This document shows, piece after piece, positions 46,296 through 57,062 of a stretch of DNA of 64,000 bases; position 1 is the stretch's first letter, and every line of letters starts with the position of its first letter. Position numbers and translations under genes: made by a program. This DNA is from Papilionanthe hookeriana x Papilionanthe teres (lineage: Eukaryota; Streptophyta; Magnoliopsida; Asparagales; Orchidaceae): the NCBI GenBank assembly GCA_022702705.1, contig CM040421.1:53985740-54049739 (forward strand), given 5' to 3'. Under the pieces are notes generated by a model, which was not told the origin of the DNA, did no database searches, and saw only the letters and a program-made list of their open reading frames with translations.

Positions 46296-46435
46296 AAAAA
46301 ATTATTCCGTCTGAAATCCGGACGCAAAGCTGCGTCCGGACGACGGCTCTGATACAGTCGAGGTCGGAGATCAAGCTGTACACAGCTAACGTCCGGACGC
46401 AACTTGCATCCGGACTCCGGACGGAATAATTTTTC
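46296..46435. mobile_element. Mutator-like MITE of 140 bp with 10-bp target-site duplication
   Basis: The terminal inverted repeats span most of the element: left AAAAAATTATTCCGTC, right read inward GAAAAATTATTCCGTC. They continue through TCCGGACGCAA.GCTGCGTCC blocks. GATAGATCAC flanks both sides (46286-46295 and 46436-46445). A 9-11-bp duplication is the mark of Mutator-like transposases. No coding capacity. Confidence 0.88.
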
Positions 46436-46445
46436 GATAGATCAC

Positions 46446-47333
46446 TCACTCTTATTTGTTGAGCTAAATACTAAAAATATTGAAGAAGCAAAGAATGATG
46501 ATTTCTAAATTTTCAAACCAATTTTTTACGATAATATTTTATGAATTAATCCTCGGACCCCAAATATCAAAGTACAATTAAAAATAAATGAATATATAAG
46601 AATAAGATGTATAAACAACTATATAATATAAAAAATGAAGCTAGCTTAATTACACTGGTAAAAGAGTATTCTTGAATAAAAGGGGCAATTTTTAGAAAGA
46701 CTTTTACGCCCACAACTAACTTTAAAAAAAAATCATTTACGCCCATAGCATATTTAATTCTTTACAAACACACCACCCAATTCCTGTGTAATTTGCATAT
46801 GTAACACCTACACTTTATTTTATTTACATTCATACCACCCAAATCTAAAAAGATCACTATTTTGACTTTCAAAAAATGAAATGCAAATTTTCATGCATAA
46901 GCGGCATATATGGAGATGTTGAAACTTAGCTATTAGATATATAAATACATAGGAATTGAGTGATATGCATGTATTATTGAAAGAACAATATTATTCCAAT
47001 TTTAATCATTCAATCAACTCAAAATAATTTTGCACCAGTCTTTTCTGAAACTATCACAAAGCTCGAAGCAGTTTAGAGAGAAATTTTGACATAATTTTAC
47101 CATATAATTGTTTCTTTACTCACAGCATAATAAAGCAATGCGAAATATTACATCACTATAGAAGACATTTCTGCTATCCAAAGCAAGTAAAAAGCATAAA
47201 GAAATAAGAGCTACGTAGCCGACTGAAACACAATAGCTTATTTCTCACAATATCTAAAGATGAGATGACGATAGAATATAGATAATTAAAAGGGCTGATA
47301 TCACATCACATATCATTGATAGAGGAGAGTTAC
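46446..47333. other. Downstream flank and 3' UTR of the HTH gene
   Basis: AT-rich. The part adjoining 47334 should hold the 3' UTR of the minus-strand gene, but no canonical AATAAA signal stands out close to the stop. The rest has no feature I can name. Confidence 0.4.
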
Positions 47334-47445
47334 TTACTCGGACCAAAACTTTATCAAAGAGGAGACGAACGATTTGATTGCAGCCCAGAAAGGGTTTGGT
47401 TCCGAAATCACAGAATCTTTGGTAGCCGCCTCCTCGTTTGAAGAG
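47334..47445 (-). CDS. Exon 5: C-terminal exon with stop
   Basis: Acceptor CTCTTGCAG|C at 47445. Its first base completes the Ser codon; 36 further codons and TAA (47336-47334) follow. The Trp-rich amphipathic end FWAAIKSFVSSLIKFWSE is conserved in the family in my recollection and confirms the frame. Confidence 0.88.
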
Positions 47446-50400
47446 CTGCAAGAGATAAAAGGCCATTGAAATGGCAAAATTATTTAGTTTTTATTAATGT
47501 TAGATTCAAGCTTTTTTAATTCTATTAAAAGGACCGCTTTTTTTCTATTCTATTATCTACATATATATGTGTAGGTGTGTGTGTGCATGTAAATACACAT
47601 TTAATGCTCGGCCACAAATTTTACGAAGGGGGTGTTTAGCAGCACCCAAGATTTAACTTAAATAAGATTTAGTAAATCTTGTAAATCCGGATTTAACAAA
47701 TTCAAAAAGGTTAAAATCTAAAAAAAATATTTGGTTTGATTAAGGTTTAAATCCAACTAAATCCCTTTGAAGTATTTGGTGATAAGAGAAGCGACAAACC
47801 ACAAGTGCGTTTTCTTCCTCACTTGAATCCATTAGATCCACCTAATAAACAGATTTAATAAATCTAGGATTTACTTCAAAACCGAGGAAATATTGGATTT
47901 AAGAGACGGCAGGATATAAGATCTGTTTTTTTTTTTAATGCATTTGACAGAATTTACGTTAATTCATAGCGTAAATCCTGTTAATATTACATATCAATCA
48001 CCCCATAAATGTAATAGAAAGTTTAATTTTATGTTTTGAATATAAAGGTGATATATAGGAAGGAAGAAAGAATTATAGGCAATGCCAGATTAGTAAAAAA
48101 AGAATTTTATGGCTCCAGAATTCGAAATAGGCTCTTAAGCCTGGAAGCACTCCACACTATGTCCAAAATGTTAAAACATCAATTATCACTCAACTTCCAT
48201 AAATGCATATACTCTATGTTCATTTTGAAATTATTTAAAGTCAACCAATGGCACAAAATTCAACTAAAGTTCAATTGATTCTAGTTTGAATTTATACTGA
48301 TATTAGAGATTTTCAAGCGAATTCAGTTTCGAATGACATTGCTAATCCAACAGAAGTACTGTAATAAGAGATCAAAGTGAAGAAGTGCGGATAAATTCTT
48401 ATGTATTTAAATCTCTAATACCTAAATTTTGATTTTACATTTATATAACCCAAATCTTTCCTATACATCAAAAATATCAATATATTAACTTTTGAAAAGG
48501 AGAATATGCATAAGAAAGGTGGCATATAGGTATAAATTGAGGTGCAGGAACACATCAAGATCTAATCTTATCAAATAAGATGGATTAAGATTGGAACATA
48601 GCTAGTTTAGTTTCAGTTTCAAAAGAACTCGGCTCAAAATCCATGAATAGAGTCAGCTAAATTGATTCCTACAAAATATGATCTACAATATATAAAATAT
48701 GTATCTATGCTGTCATGATTATTTTCTAAATATATTACAAATTCTAAAGCATATATAGACTAAATACATATTAACTTTCAATCCAATTTCAACCAGTACA
48801 ATTGAATTCAAACATGAATAAAAAAGCAAATAAAATTATCAATTTATATTTGTGGCTCATTAATCAGCTCATTTCAAGCTTCATCCATTCATAACCTTGA
48901 TCCATTTTTTGATATATCCAAACCAAGCTAAAAACCTTAGTGATTGGCAACAAAGATGAGCATGGTTAAAATAAAATGTTAAGATGACTAATTGGAAAAC
49001 AATGACCAAGAATGATAAATGATTATTATATTAAATGAAGAATGGCATATCACCTATTGATAATATAAAAACTAAAAATAGACTTAATGAATTTAACTAT
49101 GTACATTATAAACCATAATATGCACCAATTAAGAAATTTGGAACAGATATGAAAGAATTACAAAGGAATGATAAAAAGAAGGAACATGACCAAAAACAAT
49201 GCAAAAGACTTGCACAAAATAGAGGTAACAAAATAGGGCACTTAATAGGAATGAGTGTAGGATAATTCATATGCTGACCATAAATAGTTCGGACTTAGAG
49301 AAGCTAAATGATGATAGTGATGGATCATATTCTAGTAAAAGTTACTAGAATCAGAAAACAACGCTCTTTCCAGACACACACACACACTAGTTTTTCAAGA
49401 TTCTCAATATTGTTGAATTGTGAGAATTTGAATCTTGGACTGGTAATATTTCCTTAGAAGTGTGTTAAAATTACAAATCCATTTACTATAGAGAACAGAA
49501 TAAAGATGCAGTAATCTACTAATTCAAAAACCATACTTTGTATAAATTTGGGATGTTGTGATAAATAGGGTAAGTGTGTAATTTACCTCATAAAGCCTCC
49601 ACCATTCACAATCCTGAAAGCATCAGATTGGTTTTCAGACTTGACATCTGAATGATCTGACTCTTGGATGACAGGTTCAAATAGTTTGCTTGAGGCATTT
49701 TCGGATTCTCTAATAGTACCAACAAAACTACTAGACTTATCAACCAGTTGTATCTGCATAAGCAAAACGTGAATCAATCATATAACCCGGATGTAAACTA
49801 ATAATGCAAGTGTAGCTAACCATTTGACAACAATATTGGACGATATAGTATAAAAGAGTAATAGTTCATGAATCTACAAGTATTTCAAAACACAAAGCTC
49901 AGCAAATCAACCATACTTTGTATATTTTAGGTATACATGCCATATATCTGCAATTAACTTTTTTATTATTTAAAGGCAACACATGAAACAACAATTTCAA
50001 AAGCAAAACCAACAAATATCAATAATGAGCCACCAAAGCATAAAATACATACAATTATGTAACTTAAATAATGGACTTCAAAACAAACTTAGCCAAACTT
50101 AACCTTAATATGAAATTTAAAATTCTAATTAAATTTAAATACAAAAAAGATGCACAGTAAATATCTAATTTGAAAATTATATTCAAAACCCAACTGCAAT
50201 TTTTTATAAGCTTCAAGTTCAAAAAATAAGAGTCAGACAACCAAAATCACGGTACATTATATCTTCATATCATTTCTTTAACCCTTCTTCAAACCCTAAA
50301 CATGATAAGGACTTCCAATGCTTTCTATATTCTCCATATGTAACCCTCAGTGTAAAGTAACCAAATATGTTGCCATGAAGCGCATCAAATTAACTAAAAT

Positions 50401-53400
50401 ATATGAAATTAAGGCCTGAAAAATGGTGTTAGTTCTATTATAGCATAACTTACATCATTTTCTGTCACACTAGGCACAGGAAATCTAGTTGTCTTTAAGA
50501 CAAAGCTATCCACATTTTTTCTTTCTGCTGCATCAATTCCCTGTTCGCTAAGAAAATCAATCTCCCTGTTTGAGCCACATGGTCCTAATTCTGAGCGAGC
50601 AGATCTGGAAATATTTGACAAAACTGTTGGAGCTACTGTTTCAGAGGAACCATCTTGGTCTAACATATCTTCAACTAATGTCAAGACTTCGTCATTATTA
50701 TGCCCCCTACAACAATTTGACTGATCATCTACAGTGTCTGTGAAATGCATACTAGTTCCTAATAAATTCATGGTAACAGAAGTCTCTGAAGTGTTAGTGC
50801 TCTCTTCAAAACACTGAGTTATCACAGATATTTTATTGTCTGAGTTTTCATTCTTCAGCTCAGATCCAACCAAAAAGTTTCCAGACACAGTAGGATATAA
50901 GGAAAGTGTTTGCATAGCATATTGAACACCAATATCTACTGGGCTGTTAGGTTGAACATTTGATTCCTTCATCCCTGTATTAACCAAATTCTCATGTAGG
51001 ACGCTGCTGTTAGCAGAATCTTCTTTAAGATGAGTTTCGCCATTCTTCTTTTGCGAGGAAAAATTCTCATTTAGATCAGTTTTGAACTTTACCTGAGAAC
51101 CAGGTTTGTGTATTGAAATATTTTCTTCATTTGAAACTTCTAGGGGCTCCATTGAAAAATCATCTTCAAAATGAGCATGATTTATTCCATTATCAATTGT
51201 TGAAATGGAAAATTTTCCATTATCTATCTCTTCTTCCGAGTAAAATTCAAGATTTAGTGATTTTGACGATGGGTTTCCGGGACCCAGCACTTTGTTTTCT
51301 TGAATAATGTCTCTCACAATTTCCCTTATGGTGTAGAATGATCCGCCTACTTCCTTGTGTGTGAGATTAAGGGATGGAAATTTCCCATCATGTGAGCTCT
51401 GGTACCTGAAGGAAATTTTTAAATTCAGTGTTAGTTTTTCATTAATTTGGTATTGGTAGTTTTACTATGAAATACAGTATTATAAAACAAGTTAGGAAAT
51501 TAAATGATAGATAAAATGCAAGCATCACAACTGATAAATCAATGCAGAGAATACAAGAATCGTATTTTGGAATTGTCACTATGAGAAGGATATACAAAGT
51601 TTAACATGAAAAGGATTTATAAAACTAAAGATACTTCCAAAAGCAACTCAATGATAATGATAACCTTATACCTACTATGAAGTGACTGAATTATAACTAC
51701 AAGGAATTCAGCAAATGGAGTTCACATTAACAAGGAATAAAAATGTCCTCTGTACTACCATAAATGTCGACCTCTAAGTAAAATCTATAAAAAAAAAGCA
51801 GTAAAGGAGGCATGGCAGGATGCAAATAATGTCGGCCCTAATCCGATGCCTACGGCAAAAGCCGAAGACGGAGAAAAGAGGAGTCGCGCGGTAAACTATT
51901 GATTCGTGAATTTACATGTGTTGCAACCAAACACTTACCAATTTTAATGATACCCAAAAATATAATTTGGGGGCGGGGGTTTCAAATAAACTATTGATTC
52001 ATGAATTTACATGTGTTGCAACCAAACACTTACCAATTTTAATGATACCCAAAAATATAATCTAGAGTTGTATTGTAAGTTTTAGTATTCAAGTGAAACT
52101 TATACAAGTTGAGATAAGACCATTAGTTTTAAAAATAACTACGAATTGAGTGATAAGTATGAAATTTGGCATGACCTGCTTGACACCAACATGTGTATTG
52201 TAGCTGTTCCTCTCCTCGTGTAAACCTCAACCACCTAAAATTCATCACACTTGGCTAAAATGGGGCTTGGTGAAGCAACAAAATGGATTGATCCTTAATA
52301 CAAAGACCTTAACCACAACCTCTAGAGGAGCTGTTGAAGGTCTTTATGGTTGAATGTGGTCATCAACTTCCGCGCTAAACACAAGACTGATAATTAGACT
52401 GAAGGTGTTAGAAGTTATTAGGAATTGATTTATTTCCTTCCCAGTTATTTCCTATTTTATATCTTTCATATTTTATGTATTTCATTTTATTATTGGGTAG
52501 TTATTAGGAAGATATAGGTGTAATGTATTTCCTACTTTAGGAATCATGTAAGTTGTATTTATACATTCCTTTCATATCAATAAACTATTTGCTAAATTCA
52601 TAAAACCAACATGATATGAAGCCTTGAAACAGCCCCTAGAGTCTCTATTGGAGGAGATCTTCTACCGACGGAAACTTTCTATTCCCTGCAGCAGGCAATC
52701 TTTCTCTCTACAGAACCTAGTTGTTGGAACTCCTCTTCCTGCAAGTTCTAGCCGCCGAAACTCCTCCTTACAGAAACTAGCCATCGGAACTCTCTCCCTG
52801 TAGGTCCCTAGCCTCCGGAACTCCTCTCCCTGCCGGCCCTAGCCTCCAGAACTCCTTCATGTAGAAACTAACATCAGAACCCTCTCCTGCGGAACCTTAT
52901 TCGTTGGAACTCCTCTCCTTACAATTCTCTAGCCGTCAGAACTCGTCTCACTACAGGCCCTAGCCTCGGAACTCCTTGTACAAACTAACGTCGGAACTCT
53001 CTCCCTGCAGATCCCTATCCATCAGAACTCCTCTACTTACAATCCTCTAGCCGTTGAAACTCCTTTCTATAGCCGAAACTTCCTATTGTAAGTTGTCAAC
53101 AAGATTTCTTCCTTCTGCAAGAGATCTTCCTCCTGCGGAAATTCTACGACAGCCCTGAATTCTTCCCTGCAGGCAGCCAAATTCTCCTTTAAGACCATTC
53201 TTCAACTCTTCCCTGCAGCAGCTAGTCTTCCTACTGCAAGTCTTCTCCTTGCCTCAGTAGCATTGAACGGCCCTTCGTCGGGCCCTTTTCTAGTCCGACA
53301 GCCCTTCTCCTTGACTTTGGCAACAGCCAAATATTATATTGCAGGCAGTCAGTTCTCCTTTTTGGTTTCCCTATAGGCCCTCCTATCTTGTTTCCCTGGA

Positions 53401-56400
53401 GGACCACAGCATCCCTACTTGCAGCCTAACCAGCCAGCCTATGAACGAAGAAGTAGCGGCAACAAGCAGCAGTCGATCCTTGTCTTCATGCAAAGACAAG
53501 AAATAAGCCCAAACCATCTTGATGGTGTGGACAAAACAAACCGCTTGCAATTCCACCGACGGAAATGCCCCAAGGAAGTAGCCGACAACCAAAGTGGCCA
53601 CAAAGTAGGCTTCTGCGACCGGTGTTGTGAAGTAACACCGTTATTTCTGTCCCGAAACAATTGCGCTAAGGGAGATCAGAAAGTCCCATAAGAGCACGGA
53701 GCACCTCATCTGTAAGCTTCCCTTCCAACGTCTGGTCCGCAAAAATGAGTAAGATTTCAAAACCACTTTTCGATTTCAGAGTGTCATCGTTGTTGCGCAT
53801 CATGAGGCTGAGAAGACTTACACTGTCGGTCTCTTTAAAGACAAATCTTTGTGCCATCCATGCGAAGAAGGTATATTATGAGGCTGAGAAGACTTACACT
53901 GTCGGTCTCTTTAAAGACAAATCTTTGTGCCATCCATGCGAAGAGGGTATATTATTATGCCGAAGAATATGCATCTTGCTCGTTAGATTCGTGACCCTCC
54001 TTGCCAGACGCAAGGATTGACTCCTTCCATGCCTCGGCATCTAATCCTCTCTATTGTCTCTATTGAAGCCATGGTTGATTCCTCCGCTTTCGAGCTTCTG
54101 TCCACGTTGTTCTTGATTCCACCAGAGGTTTTGCATCTACGTCAATCCCCTCGCAGACCGAAGGACCTAAACACCACAAACTCCACGAGAAACTGGAAAA
54201 CAAGTCTTTGGCCAAATCTTCCACAATTAAAGATCTTGCTACGATCTCATATTCCACAACAGTTCATGCATGACTCGTTGGACTCTTTTGAGAGCCAAGT
54301 GAAATAAGCTGCTTAGTTCTAGTCAGTTCTTCTCCAGCCTGTCTACCTCTCATGTCCGTCAAGGATCATCATTCAGGGAGGATGATTTTTTTCTCTTTTT
54401 TCCCTAAGAAAATGACAATGATGACACCTTCCTATATTCTCCTTTGTCGTTATAGTTTTTTTTTTTACTTTTTCCTATCACGGACCCTCCTTCAGAACCT
54501 TTGCTTGCAGCAGGCCCTCCTTCAGAGCCTTTTTCCTGCAACGGGGTCCTCCTCCGGGCTTTTCCCCATAGCAAGCCCTCATCTGGAGTTTTTTCCTACA
54601 ACTGGCCTTCCTTCGAAGCCTTTTCCTGCAATAAGCCCTCCTCTGGAGATTTTTCCTTGCAGGTCATGCTCAGCAGCTTTCCCTGTATATTGTTTACTTT
54701 CCTGCAAACTTCCTTGCAGCATTAACTGTAGCAAACTTCCACCTACCTACAGAAACTGCAAAATCTGTAGTCATAGACAACCGCAATCAACTAGAAGTCT
54801 CCCTAAATGTTCTCCTCCTCCGGGGCTTTTCCCCATAGCAAGCCCTCATCTGGAGTTTTTTCCCACAACTGGCCTTCCTTCGAAGCCTTTTCCTGCAATA
54901 AGCCCTCCTCTCGGAGATTTTTCCTTGCGGGTCATGCTCGACGACTTTCCTCGTATATTGTTTACTTTCCGCAAACTTCCTTGCAGCATTAACTGTAGCA
55001 ACCTTCCGCCTACCTACAGAAACTGCAAAATCTGTAGTCATAGACAACCGCAATCAACTAGAAGTCTCCCTAAATGTTCTTAAGGATGAAGACTTCAAGT
55101 TCTACCTCATAAAGGACCTCGCCCGTTGTTTGATGATTTCAAATCCAAGTTAAACATGATTGACATCTACATTTCAAATTGAATGGGAATGCTAGAAGTT
55201 ATTAAGAATTGATTTCTTTCCTTTCCTGTTATTTCCTATTTTGATATATTTCTTTTCTCTGGATAGTTATTAGGAATTAATTAATTGTAATTTTGGAGAT
55301 ATAAGTATTACGTCTTTCCTATTTTAGGATTCATGTATGTTGTATTAATACCCCTTTTATATCAAAAAAGTATTCCGCTAAATTCTCAAAACCAAAAAGT
55401 TTAACCATGCATTTGGATAAAGGCTCTGAGACTTTTTATGGCGAGAATATCACCAAACTAAATAATAATGACTTGCACAAAACCGAATTCTCTACATAAA
55501 AAATAAAGAGTTACCTGACCCATGTCCTGATAATTATCCACAATGAAAGCAATACAAACCTCCACTAAATCAAGTGGAAACATTATATTCCACCAAGGAC
55601 TCGGACAATCATTCAGTCCCAGATGAACAGGATATAAGTCTCAAGTCTTCCACAATCAAACCTCTCTATTTAGTCTACAATTAGCTACGATTGAGATGGT
55701 AATGTAAGGTTCCCGAGATGACTACAATAGTTCAATAAGATTGTTGATACTATTAAAAAACTTACATGTAAAATACAATAAGTAAAGAAGGTTTATGACA
55801 ACCATTGTAGGCTCAAATTCCTCAATTTATATACCAAAATGCCAAGCCCATAAAGTTCAGAAAACAAAGCCTCAAATTCACTCAGTACACTACAGAAATA
55901 AATCTAGCTCTTCAAGCTTACAATCTCCGGATCAACCAAACATAAATCAAAATACAATTTCAATCCTAAAAACCCTTAAGACCGGCAATGTTATCAAAAG
56001 ACCAAAGCCATCCACTGGTCAAATAGCTTTGAGTGCTAAAATACAAGAAATTGAGGGTCAATCTCTTCAACTAATCAAATAGCTTCAAAAATTGGCTAAG
56101 AATAACTCCAAGGCTGGCAAAGCATCATCAACCTAAGCTGAAAGAATGCTCAGCTTACCAATCAATTGCCATATGAGATAAAGATGGTTAAATTTTAGAG
56201 TTGTTGATAGTCTTCCTCACCAACAAGTGAAATGGCGTTCATGCGGGGTGAGCCACACTCAATAATACAATAGTGTAAACTAAAAATAGCTTCTCATCGA
56301 TTCAAGAAATCTATTATTGAAACGAATATATCAAACAAATTTAGCATCATCACAAATTGTTGGGTTCTTCATCCTTATGATTATAATTATTAGAATATAG

Positions 56401-56999
56401 TAACTAAAGGGATTCATCATCAAAATTGTGCTTTTGATTACAAAACAAAACACTCAAAGATAGCCATAACCCCATATCGGGTCCAAATAGTTCACTTCAT
56501 ATCCAAATGTGTTCTTAAAATTACTTGTTTAGCCAATCCACTAATTAAAAAGTCAAGCAAAGCAAGCCCAATCAAGATGTCCTTAAACCCAATGTTGAGC
56601 CCACCTATTGCAAACCACAATGGATGGGGTTACTAATAACATCAAGCTCTCGATCACAGGGCAATGCATCTCAAGCCAATGTCCCTAATAATGGGTTTGG
56701 CTATTAAAATTCATAACGGGAGATTCCCAACCTAAAATACATCCCTTAATTTCCAAGACAAATCTTCCGGGGATCTAATAACCCAATAATATAGGTAATC
56801 ACAAATCATCTTTAGAGGGTAAACGATGATCATCACAACTCCTAAAGTTCGAGAATAAGTCTCAAGAACCAGAAAGAAATTAAGATATGCTTCAATCACT
56901 TGCTTCTCAGTGAAGGGTGTAAATCATGCAAATCATTGAAGAGGAAACACATCTAAAGCCAAAGCCACCAATACAAAAATAGTAGCAAACACACACACA

Positions 57000-57062
<63 letters not shown>

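Larger units (their letters stand above)
52406..55397 (+). mobile_element. Copia-like non-autonomous LTR retrotransposon in the long intron
   Basis: Two similar ~207-bp LTRs (52406-52611, 55190-55397) enclose 2.6 kb. The 5' LTR begins TGTTAGAAGTTATTAGG and ends AAAACCAACA; the 3' LTR begins TGCTAGAAGTTATTAAG and ends AAAACCAAAA. Directly after the 5' LTR, TGATATGAAGCC resembles the initiator-Met tRNA primer site TGGTATCAGAGCC common in copia elements. A purine run GAATGGGAA precedes the 3' LTR. The interior has no recognisable gag or pol, so it would depend on a partner element. No matching target-site duplication was found and the LTRs have diverged, so it is an old insertion in the same chromosomal sense as the plus strand, opposite to the gene. 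Confidence 0.78.

Noticed and set aside
54352..55083. 243-codon plus-strand frame
   Set aside because: It is open only because a 267-bp duplication (a multiple of three) preserves the phase. The product is repetitive, low-complexity and inside a non-autonomous element.
55795..56082. 95-codon Ser/Gln/Asn-rich frame in the long intron
   Set aside because: I considered a decayed gag- or virus-like coat protein, but no motif supports it and the flanks give no element ends.
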